Part shown: positions 13,784 through 22,720 of the stretch, in pieces
Layout: every line of letters begins with the position of its first letter
How positions within the stretch are numbered: the stretch's first letter is position 1
Origin: UMGS1279 sp045630265
GTDB lineage: Bacteria > Bacillota > Clostridia > Oscillospirales > Acutalibacteraceae
Reading direction: 5' to 3'
DNA length: 25,973 nucleotides
NCBI GenBank assembly: GCA_045630265.1
Contig: JAZQSV010000043.1
Location: 1-25,973, forward strand
Translations under genes and position numbers: made by a program
Notes under the pieces: model-generated
The model's input: only the letters and a program-made list of their open reading frames with translations
Databases searched by the model: none
Told to the model about the DNA's origin: nothing

Positions 13784-15175
13784 GTGCAAAGGTTTAATAA
13801 GGTTATTTTCTATTTAACCGTCTTTCTTTCGGTCTTTATGCCTTTTAGGGAACTTATAGCCCTTTATACCTCCTCTTACATAAAATTCTTGCCCGACCTT
13901 TTAATTTGGCCACTATTTTTTGTATTTGTTGTTTTGTCCCGCTTTAGGTTAAAATTTAGATGCTTCGACCTTGCTTTTTTGGGCTTTTTAGGTGTGGGGC
14001 TTATATCTACCCTTTTAAACGGCTCTTCACTTTTGGCTTTTGCCTTACAGCTTAGAAGTATTACTACGTTTTACGTTTATTTTTATCTTTGCCGAAATCT
14101 AGAGTTTAAGGAAAGTGAAATTAAAATAATTCGCCGAATGCTCTGCTCGGTGGTGCTTGTTTTAACGGCATTTGCTATTATAGAATACCTTTTTAACAAG
14201 CAAATTTTGTTCCCCACACTTTGGCGCGAGGGAATAGTTGCCGAGCTTAACTACCTTAGGGTTTATTCACTTATGAACAACCCAAACACCTTTGCCTTTT
14301 TCTGCCTTCTTTGTATGGCTTTTATTTATATTACAAAAAAAGGTTCCCTTAAAACTCGGCATTTTGCCTTTTTCTCGGTAGGGCTTTTGAATATACTTTT
14401 TTCGGCCTCCCGCAGCACACTTATTCTAGCGGTACCCTTTTTCCTTATTTTGTTTGCGGGCTTTCTGTTAAGGTGCAAATTTAAAAAAGCCGTTTACACC
14501 CTGCTTAGCGTGGCACTGGCGGTGGGGATGGTTGCCGTCGCGGCGCCCATTAAAAATGCCATTCAAAGCAACATAAAAATTTCTGCCAACGAAAATATCG
14601 GGGAAACGGCAGAGGGTGAGAAGACGGACTCGGCCCCGCAGAGCACAGAGGAAGAAAGCGAAGATAACCTCACCGCAGAAGAAAAAAGCCCCAGCTTTAA
14701 TCCCGAGGGCGGCGTTGCAATAATAGACCGTTTGGATGAATTTTCTTCCAATCAGGTGCTTAAAGACAGTGATACAAACGGCCGTATCGGCGTTATCAAA
14801 AAAGGTCTTAAAATTTGGGGCGACCACCCCGTTTTCGGCACCGGCTTTGGCACCTTTGGAAGTGCGGGAAGCCGTATGGTTACCCCCGAAATTTACGGTG
14901 AGTATAATTTGCCCAAAGACCTTTATTCCGATAATGAATATATTAAGGTTTTGGTTGAAACGGGAATTGTGGGCAGTGCGGTTTACATAGCGTTTTTGAT
15001 TTTGTTTTTGGGCTATTGCCTTAAAAATAAAAAGGCACTACTGCTCTTTGCTTCTATTTTGTTTATGGGAATGTTTTATAATATTTTTGAAATGCAGGTG
15101 CTGTGTTTTGTATTTTATCTTGCCCTTTCTATTATAAGAAACGGCATTGCAAAGGAAAATACGAAAAATATATAG
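13784..15175 (+). CDS. O-antigen ligase/polymerase-like membrane protein (Wzy/WaaL type)
   Basis: A 463-residue polytopic membrane protein with roughly ten hydrophobic segments. The middle holds SLMNNPNTFAFFCLL and LFSASRSTLILAVPFF, patterns common in the O-antigen ligase/polymerase superfamily, and then a large extracytoplasmic loop (about 260-370) with FGTGFGTFGSAG. This loop starts with a strongly acidic, low-complexity stretch (GETAEGEKTDS, STEEESEDN). It probably polymerises or attaches surface-polysaccharide repeat units made with the next two genes. The start is GTG, chosen because a run of six G ends 6 bases upstream. A teichuronic-acid or lipid-linked glycan ligase role is equally possible. 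Confidence 0.78.
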   Translation: MQRFNKVIFYLTVFLSVFMPFRELIALYTSSYIKFLPDLLIWPLFFVFVVLSRFRLKFRCFDLAFLGFLGVGLISTLLNGSSLLAFALQLRSITTFYVYFYLCRNLEFKESEIKIIRRMLCSVVLVLTAFAIIEYLFNKQILFPTLWREGIVAELNYLRVYSLMNNPNTFAFFCLLCMAFIYITKKGSLKTRHFAFFSVGLLNILFSASRSTLILAVPFFLILFAGFLLRCKFKKAVYTLLSVALAVGMVAVAAPIKNAIQSNIKISANENIGETAEGEKTDSAPQSTEEESEDNLTAEEKSPSFNPEGGVAIIDRLDEFSSNQVLKDSDTNGRIGVIKKGLKIWGDHPVFGTGFGTFGSAGSRMVTPEIYGEYNLPKDLYSDNEYIKVLVETGIVGSAVYIAFLILFLGYCLKNKKALLLFASILFMGMFYNIFEMQVLCFVFYLALSIIRNGIAKENTKNI

Positions 15176-15212
15176 CAGCAGCAAAAATTAAAACATAAAG
15201 GGGTGAACGGGA

Positions 15213-15911
15213 ATGATAGATAAAAAAATCCACTATGTTTGGGTAGGCGGCAAGGAAAAACCCGCCGACATAAAAAGGTGTATGAAAACCTGGAAGAAAC
15301 ACCTTGCGGGCTATGAGGTTTGCGAGTGGAACGAGAAAAATTTTGATATAAATTCCCACCCCTTTTTAAAGGCGGCTTACAAGGCAAAAAAGTGGGCCTT
15401 TGTAAGTGATTATATTCGGGCAAAGGTGATTTATGAGCAGGGTGGCATATACCTTGATACCGACGTTTTACTGCTTGATAATTTTGATAAGTTTTTAAAT
15501 AACCGTGCATTTGTGGGGTTTGAACGCCCCGACTACCCCTTTACCGCCGTTTTCGGTGCAGAAAAGGGGCACCCGCTTTTAAAGAATATGTTGGACTATT
15601 ACGATAATTTAGAAGACTACTCCTTTAATTTTGAAAACAATAATACTCTTTCGGTTTCAGATATTTTAATAAATAAGTACGGTTGCAAAAAAGGGAATGA
15701 ACACCAGATTTTAAAAGAGGATATCGCTGTTTATCCCGACACGGTTTTGTGCAATCCTTCAAAGGATTCGGTTTCGGTGCATATTTTTACCGGCACCTGG
15801 CTTGAGGGCAAAAAGGCCTTTGTCAAAAAGGTAAATACCTACCTTAAGCTTCGCGTTACAAACAAAAAGCGCGCCGCACTTTTCAGACGGTTTATTATGG
15901 GCCAAAAATAA
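15213..15911 (+). CDS. GT32-family glycosyltransferase
   Basis: A 232-residue glycosyltransferase with the capsular/Och1-like DXD fold. It opens with KKIHYVWVGG, typical of the family, and has WAFVSDYIRAKVIYEQGG followed by IYLDTDV with Asp82 and Asp84 as the metal and nucleotide-sugar ligands. No membrane segment is present, so it is likely a cytoplasmic enzyme acting at the inner membrane face on a lipid-linked glycan. It lies 37 bases after the polymerase-like gene, with AAAGGGG before its ATG, and 38 bases before the flippase. Donor and acceptor sugars cannot be told. Confidence 0.88.
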   Translation: MIDKKIHYVWVGGKEKPADIKRCMKTWKKHLAGYEVCEWNEKNFDINSHPFLKAAYKAKKWAFVSDYIRAKVIYEQGGIYLDTDVLLLDNFDKFLNNRAFVGFERPDYPFTAVFGAEKGHPLLKNMLDYYDNLEDYSFNFENNNTLSVSDILINKYGCKKGNEHQILKEDIAVYPDTVLCNPSKDSVSVHIFTGTWLEGKKAFVKKVNTYLKLRVTNKKRAALFRRFIMGQK

Positions 15912-15949
15912 GGAAAGGCCACAAAATTTTAAGTAAGGGAGGGTGTGTT

Positions 15950-17476
15950 TTGAGAACCAAAAACTTTATATTTAATTTTCTAACAAGCATTATCCCCTTT
16001 GCGGTTTTTGTTTTAATGGGGTTTGTTAGAGTCTCTGTTTGGCAGGACAAAATGGGGGAGGATATCTACGCTTTAAACCAGCTTTTCTTCCAACTTTTTG
16101 CCTATCTATCCATTGCTGAAGCAGGCATTGGTTCTATTGTTCAAAAAAGGTACTATCCGTTACTTATAGATGATGATAAGGAAAACATTTGCAAATATTT
16201 CACCGCCTCTAAAAGGTTTTTGAAAAAGATTTGCTTTCTTATTTTTGGGATGGGCTTTGTTCTTTCATTTTTCCTCAAATTCCTAGCAAAGGACAACTCA
16301 CTTTCACCCCTTTATATGCAGGGAGTATTCTTGCTATTTTTAGTTAAAAGCTTGGTAGAATATTTCCTTTTTGCACCAAGATTTTTGCTTACGGCCGACC
16401 AAAAGCTTTACAAAATAAATTTACAAAATTACGGATACAAAATTTTAGAATCGTTAATGGAAATTTTGCTAATTTATTTCGGCGTTTCCTATCTTTTGGT
16501 GCTTATCTTTTCTATTGTGCTTAGGGTGGTAATGAATTTACATCTTAATAAAATTGTTTATAAACAGTACCCGTGGCTTAAAGACTCACCCCCGGACGAG
16601 AACACCAAGCTTACCGGCATGAGCCATATACTAATCTTTAAAATTGTGTCGGCGGTGCAGGAAAACGTTGGCGGACTTTTAATTTCGGCCTTTATAAATC
16701 CCTTGTCGGTAATTATTTATACAAACTACAAATACATAACCAAATACCTAAACGACTTTATTTATCAGGTAGGAATAGCCATAAATGCAAGTCTTGGAAA
16801 TCTGTTAAACCAAACGGGACAGGAAGAAAAAAAGTTTAAAATCTTTGAGACAATAAGTTCAATGTTTTATTTTATTGCTTCATTTTTAACCCTAACCCTT
16901 TCCTTTTGTATAAATCCGTTTATTACCCTTTGGGTGGGCGAAAATAAGCTTCTTTCCTCACTTTCGCTTATCTGCCTTTTGTTTGTGTTCTTCCATACCA
17001 TTGCCCGCATGCCAGTAAACCTTTTAAAGGACATTTTCGTGCTTTACGGCGACGTGCAAATAAACTCTATCATAGAAGCGGTAACAACAACCTTGCTTTC
17101 CCTTGTTTTTATAAAGCTGGGACTTGGTGTAACGGGAGTTTTGCTTGCCGCCGCGCTATCAATACTTATTGTGAGCTTCTTTTATCTGCCCATTAAAATT
17201 TATAAAATGGTTTTTGGAATTTTCCCAATTAGGGATTTACTCAAATATCTGTTAAATATTATAATTGTTATAGCACTTCAGTTTGTAGGGCACTTTTTGC
17301 CATTTGGAGTGTCAAGTGAAAGCTTTTTAATGTGGTTTTTAACCTCGGTTATAATGGCCGTAGGTATAGCACTTCCCCTTTTTGTTATACACTTTGTCCT
17401 TTTTAAGGATTTTAGAATGCTGACAAAAATGGGGCTCGGCTCTGCAAAGGCAATTTTGAAAGGTAAAAAAAAGTAA
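15950..17476 (+). CDS. Polysaccharide flippase (Wzx/MurJ-like)
   Basis: A 508-residue integral membrane protein with about 12-14 hydrophobic helices and a polybasic C-terminus (KGKKK). The layout, with a long first half of paired helices, the GLLISAFINPLSVIIYTNYKY-like middle and late helices, matches the polysaccharide exporter group of the MOP superfamily. It should flip an undecaprenyl-linked repeat unit outward for the polymerase-like protein encoded at 13784. The start is TTG: no ATG is near, and GGGAGGG lies 7 bases before it. An exact match to one subfamily cannot be judged by eye. Confidence 0.82.
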   Translation: MRTKNFIFNFLTSIIPFAVFVLMGFVRVSVWQDKMGEDIYALNQLFFQLFAYLSIAEAGIGSIVQKRYYPLLIDDDKENICKYFTASKRFLKKICFLIFGMGFVLSFFLKFLAKDNSLSPLYMQGVFLLFLVKSLVEYFLFAPRFLLTADQKLYKINLQNYGYKILESLMEILLIYFGVSYLLVLIFSIVLRVVMNLHLNKIVYKQYPWLKDSPPDENTKLTGMSHILIFKIVSAVQENVGGLLISAFINPLSVIIYTNYKYITKYLNDFIYQVGIAINASLGNLLNQTGQEEKKFKIFETISSMFYFIASFLTLTLSFCINPFITLWVGENKLLSSLSLICLLFVFFHTIARMPVNLLKDIFVLYGDVQINSIIEAVTTTLLSLVFIKLGLGVTGVLLAAALSILIVSFFYLPIKIYKMVFGIFPIRDLLKYLLNIIIVIALQFVGHFLPFGVSSESFLMWFLTSVIMAVGIALPLFVIHFVLFKDFRMLTKMGLGSAKAILKGKKK

Positions 17477-17508
17477 AACAAACAACCTACACAGAAAGGA
17501 AATTTTAA

Positions 17509-19578
17509 ATGAACAAAACAAACGAAAAGTACGAAGCCCTATTTACCCCTTGGAAAATTGGCAACGTAGAAATCAAAAACCGAATTGTAATGTGCCCTAT
17601 GGGCGGCACCTCTCTTTTTGGTTGGTTTGAGCTTACCGGTTGCCATTTCGATAAGGAGGCCGCAAAGCTATTTTTAGAAAGAGCAAATAATAACGTTGGT
17701 CTTATTATTCCGGGAATTGCACCGTTAAGGGATACTTTTTGGGGTATATGGCTTTGGCTAAATCCCAAGATGTTTGAAGAACTTAAGGTGTTTATGGACG
17801 AAATACACAAAACGGGCGCAAAGCTTTTTATTCAGCTTACCGCAGGCATGGGCCGCTCTTGGGCTATTACCGAGCTTGTTGCTCCGTTACATAAAAATAA
17901 AATTACCCGCGCTATTGTAAAGCCGATTATTGATACCTCTCACGAACTTGCATCCCCCTCGCCACAACCCTCCCGTTGGGCGCACGATATTGAGTGTCCC
18001 GAAATGACAAGGGAGCAAATCCACGAGATTATAGAGGCCTTTGCAAAAACCGCCAAGCTTTGTAAAGAGGCGGGGGTTGACGGCGTAGAGGTACACGCCG
18101 TTCACGAGGGTTACCTTTTAGACCAGTTTTCAATGGAATTTTTCAATAAGCGTACCGATGAGTACGGCGGAAGCTTTGAAAACCGCTACCGCTTTGCCGC
18201 TGAGGTTGTAAAGGCAATTAAAGAGGCCTGCGGCGAGGACTATCCCGTATCTCTTCGCTATTCGGTAGAGTCCAAAATGATGGGCTTTTGCGAGGGCGCA
18301 ATGCCGGGCGAGGAATATACAGAGGTTGGCCGCAATATGGAGGAATCCGAAAGAGCGGCAAAGTATTTGGAAGACGCGGGCTACGATATGCTCAATGCCG
18401 ATAACGGCACCTACGACTCCTGGTACTGGGCGCATCCACCTATGTATATGCCTGAAAACTGCAACCTTGAGGACGTTGCTCATATAAAGAAATTTGTAAA
18501 TATCCCCGTAGTTTGCGCAGGACGAATGGATGCCGAGGTTGGCGCCAAAGCGGTAAGTGAGGGCAGAATTGACGCCGTTGGCGTAGCAAGACAGTTCCTT
18601 GTTGACCCCGAGTGGATTACCAAGCTTATTGACGACCGCCTGGAGGACATTAAGCCCTGTATTTGTTGCCATAGTGGATGCTTTAACTTCTCCTCCTCCA
18701 AGGGCCACGCAAATACACAGGATTTAACCGACACAATGGGTCTTTCCCGTTGCGCCTTAAATCCCAAGACAATGCAGTCTAAAAAATATAGTATTAAACC
18801 CGCCAAAAAGCAAAAGAGGGTTGCTGTTATCGGTGGTGGTATCGGCGGTATGGAGGCGGCCCTTGTTTTAGCTCAGCGCGGACATAAGGTAACCATTTTT
18901 GAAAAATCGGATAAGCTTGGCGGTGTATTTATTGCCGCAGCCGCACCTGAGTTTAAGGAAAAGGACAAAGCCCTTATTTCTTGGTATATAAGGGAGCTTT
19001 CTAAATATCCCATTGAGGTTAAAATGAATACCGAGATTTCGGATATTAAAGCCCTTGACGCAGACGAGGTTATTATTGCAACCGGCGCTACGGCCAAGCA
19101 AATTCCCGTAAAGGGCGCGGAAAAAGGCATCGAGGCCATTGATTACCTGCTTGGAAATAAAGAGGTGGGCGAAAACGTTGTGGTTATCGGCGGCGGACTC
19201 ACCGGCTGTGAAATTGCATACGATTTATATCTAAAGGGTAAAAAGCCGACCATTGTTGAAATGCAGGACGACCTTATTACCACAAAGGGTGTATGCCTTG
19301 CAAACACAAGCTATTTAAGGGATTTCTTTAAGGCAAATGACGTTCCGGTACATCTTGAAACCGGCGTTTTAGAAATCGGCGACGGCTTTGTTTCGGTTGT
19401 CGATAAAACAGGGGATAAAAAAGCCATTTTGGCTGACAGCGTAATTTTATCGGTTGGCTACAATCCCGCACCGCTCGCTAAATCTAGCAAAAAGGTTCAC
19501 GTAATCGGCGATGCCGCAAAGGTTGGAAATCTCCGCACCGTTATTTGGGGCGCGTGGGACATATGTATGAAGATTTAA
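17509..19578 (+). CDS. Iron-sulfur flavoenzyme, Old Yellow Enzyme/2,4-dienoyl-CoA reductase type
   Basis: A 689-residue enoate-reductase-type protein. Residues about 8-370 form an FMN TIM barrel with VHAVHEGYLLDQF (195-207) and DEYGGSFENRYRF (217-229). Next comes a [4Fe-4S] site with Cys384, Cys387, Cys391 and probably Cys415; the gap before the fourth Cys is longer than in E. coli FadH. From 436 is an FAD/NAD(P) module with GGGIGGMEAA and a second Rossmann motif VVIGGGLTG. The family reduces activated C=C bonds of dienoyl-CoAs, cinnamates, bile acid or steroid intermediates using NAD(P)H. The HEGYLLDQF variant recalls BaiCD-like gut enzymes. The substrate is unknown. It sits 32 bases after the flippase gene, with AAAGGA before the ATG. 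Confidence 0.9.
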   Translation: MNKTNEKYEALFTPWKIGNVEIKNRIVMCPMGGTSLFGWFELTGCHFDKEAAKLFLERANNNVGLIIPGIAPLRDTFWGIWLWLNPKMFEELKVFMDEIHKTGAKLFIQLTAGMGRSWAITELVAPLHKNKITRAIVKPIIDTSHELASPSPQPSRWAHDIECPEMTREQIHEIIEAFAKTAKLCKEAGVDGVEVHAVHEGYLLDQFSMEFFNKRTDEYGGSFENRYRFAAEVVKAIKEACGEDYPVSLRYSVESKMMGFCEGAMPGEEYTEVGRNMEESERAAKYLEDAGYDMLNADNGTYDSWYWAHPPMYMPENCNLEDVAHIKKFVNIPVVCAGRMDAEVGAKAVSEGRIDAVGVARQFLVDPEWITKLIDDRLEDIKPCICCHSGCFNFSSSKGHANTQDLTDTMGLSRCALNPKTMQSKKYSIKPAKKQKRVAVIGGGIGGMEAALVLAQRGHKVTIFEKSDKLGGVFIAAAAPEFKEKDKALISWYIRELSKYPIEVKMNTEISDIKALDADEVIIATGATAKQIPVKGAEKGIEAIDYLLGNKEVGENVVVIGGGLTGCEIAYDLYLKGKKPTIVEMQDDLITTKGVCLANTSYLRDFFKANDVPVHLETGVLEIGDGFVSVVDKTGDKKAILADSVILSVGYNPAPLAKSSKKVHVIGDAAKVGNLRTVIWGAWDICMKI

Positions 19579-19607
19579 AGCACATATAGTTAATTGAGGT
19601 CTAGTTT

Positions 19608-20753
19608 ATGAAAAAAGTTCTGGTTTTTGTTTTATGTACTATTGTTTTGGTTAGTGGTTTATCCTTTTCTGTTTCTGCCAAGGAGAAAAATCTTTGTGAC
19701 GTATTTTTGGAGGTTAGAGATTTTCACTACTTTTATAATATGGATCCCCATCCCGATCCGGATATAGGGGGATACGTGGAGCGCGATGTTCAACCCGGGG
19801 AACTATACTCGTTAGAAACGATTATGGAGTCGGCTGATATGATTTATTATGCAAATCCCGATAAATATACGGTAATAAAAAAGGAATTCCCACCGATGTA
19901 TTTTCCTACACTTGATGAAATGCTAAAGCCCTTTCCTGAATACGTTTGGATTCCGGAAAAGGAGTATATTGAATTTGTTAAAGCGCATTTTAATACAACG
20001 GAAGAGATGTTAGAAGAGCTTCGCAATTACAAGGTTCGAAATTATAGTTATCGCTATGACGAAAACGGAACGCCCATCTACAATGAGGAAAAAGCGGAAT
20101 ATATGGTCGCCATTGCTGATGGCGGAAGGCAACCAAAACATTATTATTGGCAGCTTATTGGATATGTAAAAAACGGCAATAATTTTGATGTCTATCTTAA
20201 TATTCCGGAAGACGTGCCTTCCCAAACACCGCCCGAAGGGAAAATAGAATACGTTGATTATTGTCCCGAATTATATTACAAGTATCCGCATGGCTATGTA
20301 ACCTACTATCGTTCTATTTCTGACGACTGGACTAAATATACCGTTTCTTACGACGGAAACACAATCAAGTATTTGTCCAACGTAAAGGTAAGCTCCGCCC
20401 CATCGGATCTTATAAATCCCAATACGGTAATACCTGATGTAGTAACACCGCCAGCAAGCAGCAGTTTTCCGAGTGAAAGTTCAAAGCCACAACAAATCGT
20501 AGCCAACACCTCTTCAGTATCTAGTGCAACAAGCTCTGAAACCGCATCCGTAGAAAGTATAGTAGAGGACATAACTACCGGCACCGATACTGAAATAAAG
20601 AGCGAGCCCGAAGAGAAGACAGACGAAACAAAACCCGAAAAAAAGAATAGCAAAAAAGCACAAACGACGTTTATAATTACAATAAGTTCAGTAGCATTTT
20701 TGGCTATTGGCGCTTTGGCTTGGTATTTTATCTTTTTCAAAAGAAAAAAATAG
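19608..20753 (+). CDS. Unknown surface protein with signal peptide, S/T/E-rich stalk and C-terminal TM
   Basis: Not recognised. The 381-residue product has a typical signal peptide (1-24, ending SVSA), a Tyr- and Pro-rich ectodomain (about 25-270) with acidic segments such as DPHPDPD, a Ser/Thr/Glu-rich low-complexity stalk (about 275-345), one hydrophobic helix (about 352-375) and a basic tail (KRKK). This predicts a membrane-anchored outward-facing protein. No sortase motif, enzyme motif or known fold was seen. Its base composition appears more A/T-rich at third positions than the flanking genes, hinting at separate origin. It lies 29 bases after the flavoenzyme gene (GAGGT before the ATG) and 23 bases before acnX. 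Confidence 0.8.
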   Translation: MKKVLVFVLCTIVLVSGLSFSVSAKEKNLCDVFLEVRDFHYFYNMDPHPDPDIGGYVERDVQPGELYSLETIMESADMIYYANPDKYTVIKKEFPPMYFPTLDEMLKPFPEYVWIPEKEYIEFVKAHFNTTEEMLEELRNYKVRNYSYRYDENGTPIYNEEKAEYMVAIADGGRQPKHYYWQLIGYVKNGNNFDVYLNIPEDVPSQTPPEGKIEYVDYCPELYYKYPHGYVTYYRSISDDWTKYTVSYDGNTIKYLSNVKVSSAPSDLINPNTVIPDVVTPPASSSFPSESSKPQQIVANTSSVSSATSSETASVESIVEDITTGTDTEIKSEPEEKTDETKPEKKNSKKAQTTFIITISSVAFLAIGALAWYFIFFKRKK

Positions 20754-20776
20754 ATAATTCGAAAGGAAGAACAATA

Positions 20777-22051
20777 ATGTATTTAACCGATGAACAAAAG
20801 GCCATTTTAAACGGCGAAAAGGGCGAAACACTTGCAAAGGTTATGAAAACCCTTGTAATGTACGGCGACGCTTTTGAGGCCGAAAAGCTGGTGCCTATCA
20901 CATCAAAATATAATCACCTTGTTACCTCTTTCGGTCTTAAGGTTATGTCCCCCGTATACGATTTAATGGGCAAGATTCTTGATGCAGACGTTTGCTCCGA
21001 GCAAAAATTCTCGGTTGACCCACGCCCCATTGATAAAAACGTTCCTGCAAACTTTTTACAAAACCTTGTGTTTAACAAGTTTATGTACACCAAGCAGGAT
21101 TTTTACGAGGAGCAGCTTAAAAAGCTAGGCCTTATGGACGAAAATGCCTTTACCTGCACCTGTTATATGGATGAGGTTGGCAACAAACCGCAAAAGGGAG
21201 AGGTACTTTCTTGGGCCGAATCCAGCGCCGTTGTTTATGCAAACTCGGTGCTAGGTGCCCGTTGCAACCGCAACTCCGGTATTATTGATATTATGGGCTC
21301 TATAGTTGGTTTTGTACCCTATTTCGGTCTTCTTACCGACGAGGGCAGAAAGGCATCTTGGGTTATTAGGGTAGAAACCACAAAGAAGCCCGAAGCACAG
21401 CTTCTCGGCTCGGCTATTGGTATGAAGGTTATGGAGGATGTGCCCTATGTTAAAGGGCTTGATAAGTGGATTGGTACCGAGCTAGACGAAGCCGCAACCT
21501 CTTATCTTAAGGATTTTGGCGCCGCAACCGCCTCTAACGGTGCGGTTGGCCTTTACCATATTGAAAACTTAACACCCGAGGCAGTAGAGCTTGGCGATGC
21601 GCTTATCCTAGATGGCGCAAAGGAGTATATAATTGACGATGCCGAGCTTGAAAGAGTGCAAAACAACTACCCCGTAGTTTGGAAAAATCCCGACGCAAAG
21701 CCAAAGCTTTGCTTTGTTGGTTGCCCCCACCTATCATTAGAACAGCTCAAAAAATGGACACTTGATATTGAGGCAAAACTGAATGAAAATAAACTTGCGA
21801 AAATCACGCTTCCAACAGTTTTAACCGCCGCACCCAAGGTTTTGGAGGAGTTTAACAAAACCGAATATGCCGCTCGCCTTAAAGCCACCGGTGTTATTAC
21901 CTCTTATATTTGTCCGCTTATGTATATGAACAACCCGCTTTGCAAAAAAATGCCGGTTATTACCTCTTCAAACAAGCTTCGCACCTATACAAGTGCAAGG
22001 TATTATACCGACGCTGAAATTTTAACCGCTATTACAGGAGGTAAAAACTAA
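20777..22051 (+). CDS. AcnX (aconitase X, DUF521) large catalytic subunit
   Basis: A 424-residue protein of the AcnX family. It begins MYLTDEQKAILNGEKGE, has ARCNRNSGIIDI mid-way, the family-typical VGCPHLSLEQL with its Cys, and a C-terminal Cys-containing region (SYICPLMY) that would help hold an iron-sulfur cluster. Studied members are dehydratases: bacterial cis-3-hydroxy-L-proline dehydratase and the archaeal mevalonate-5-phosphate dehydratase. Here the large and small subunits are separate genes with a TAATG overlap. The ATG at 20777 is preferred over an upstream start because AAAGGAAG lies 7 bases ahead and the protein then matches the family's usual N-terminus. Which hydroxy acid is dehydrated is unknown. 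Confidence 0.88.
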   Translation: MYLTDEQKAILNGEKGETLAKVMKTLVMYGDAFEAEKLVPITSKYNHLVTSFGLKVMSPVYDLMGKILDADVCSEQKFSVDPRPIDKNVPANFLQNLVFNKFMYTKQDFYEEQLKKLGLMDENAFTCTCYMDEVGNKPQKGEVLSWAESSAVVYANSVLGARCNRNSGIIDIMGSIVGFVPYFGLLTDEGRKASWVIRVETTKKPEAQLLGSAIGMKVMEDVPYVKGLDKWIGTELDEAATSYLKDFGAATASNGAVGLYHIENLTPEAVELGDALILDGAKEYIIDDAELERVQNNYPVVWKNPDAKPKLCFVGCPHLSLEQLKKWTLDIEAKLNENKLAKITLPTVLTAAPKVLEEFNKTEYAARLKATGVITSYICPLMYMNNPLCKKMPVITSSNKLRTYTSARYYTDAEILTAITGGKN

Positions 22052-22494
22052 TGAAACAGTTTAAAGGTAGAGTTGTAACCCCCGGCGAAGTAACTGCCGA
22101 GGCGGTTGTTACTAAAGAGGGCTTTAATACCCTTGCCTCCCTTCAAATGGCGCTCCAGTTTGGCGATAAAGAGGTAAAATGCGGCGACCAAAGCAATAAG
22201 GAGCTTTACGGCAAGCCCTTAATAAACAAGGCACTTTGTCTGCCTCAGACTATTGGCTCAACTACGGGCGGTTTGGTGCTTTACTGTGCTTGCGCAATGG
22301 AAAAAAATCCCGCTTGTATGCTTTTTGCAAACCATATTGACTCCCTTGCCGCGGCGGGTGCAGTGCTGGCCGACGTGTGGGTAGAGGGCGTTACTATGCC
22401 GGTTATTGACTGCCTTGGAGAGGAATTTTTAAACTACGTTAAAGATGGCATGAAAATTACCGTTAAGGCCAACGGCGTAGTAGAGGTAGAATAA
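22051..22494 (+). CDS. AcnX (DUF126) small swivelling subunit
   Basis: A 147-residue partner of the large AcnX subunit. It has FKGRVVTPGEVTAEAVV at the start and LCLPQTIGSTTGG (family: glycine/serine-rich GSS-like loop that supplies an active-site hydroxyl), then the ADVWVEGVTMPVID core of the swivel beta-barrel. Its ATG overlaps the large-subunit stop, with AGGAGG upstream, so both are made together in a 1:1 complex. It is the last gene before a strong terminator. Confidence 0.88.
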   Translation: MKQFKGRVVTPGEVTAEAVVTKEGFNTLASLQMALQFGDKEVKCGDQSNKELYGKPLINKALCLPQTIGSTTGGLVLYCACAMEKNPACMLFANHIDSLAAAGAVLADVWVEGVTMPVIDCLGEEFLNYVKDGMKITVKANGVVEVE

Positions 22495-22511
22495 AAACCA
22501 TAAACCTACAA

Positions 22512-22557
22512 AAAAAGTAACGGCAGTAGTGAATTATCACTACTGCCGTTACTTTTT
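22512..22557. terminator. 21-bp perfect bidirectional terminator
   Basis: Arms 22512-22532 and 22537-22557 pair fully around a 4-base loop (ATTA), with GTAACGGCAGTAGTGA as the GC-bearing core and T-rich tails on both strands. It ends the plus-strand acnX run and the minus-strand feo run, and its edge overlaps the stop codon of the small Cys-rich gene. Confidence 0.92.
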
Positions 22558-22714
22558 ACTTTTTATTTTCTTTGTTACTGCAGTTTCCTCCGCAGTTTTT
22601 AGCATAGGGACAACCAATACATTTGTCGCCGCGTTTTTTGGACCTTACAATATAGAAAATTATAAGACCCAAAATACTGCAAAGAAGTAAAATTATAATA
22701 ATGTTTTCCAGCAT
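22556..22714 (-). CDS. FeoB-associated Cys-rich membrane protein
   Basis: A 52-residue ORF. It opens with MLENIIIILLLC, a single hydrophobic helix (about 4-23), then a basic turn RSKKRGDK and a cysteine cluster C-x2-C-x5-C-x3-C (Cys32, 35, 41, 45), ending in a Lys/Asn-rich tail. This is the layout of the small proteins found after feoB in Firmicutes; a role in FeoB assembly or iron handling is suspected but not established. It begins 6 bases after the feoB stop, with AAAGG 9 bases before the ATG, and its stop lies in the terminator stem. Confidence 0.88.
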   Translation of the reverse strand: MLENIIIILLLCSILGLIIFYIVRSKKRGDKCIGCPYAKNCGGNCSNKENKK

Positions 22715-22720
22715 AAAGCT

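Noticed and set aside
15115..15510. Minus-strand frame of 131 residues
   Set aside because: Opposite the GT32 gene and the end of the polymerase-like gene; low-complexity, no start signal.
18130..18708. Minus-strand frame of 192 residues
   Set aside because: Shadow of the flavoenzyme gene, which has intact family motifs throughout.
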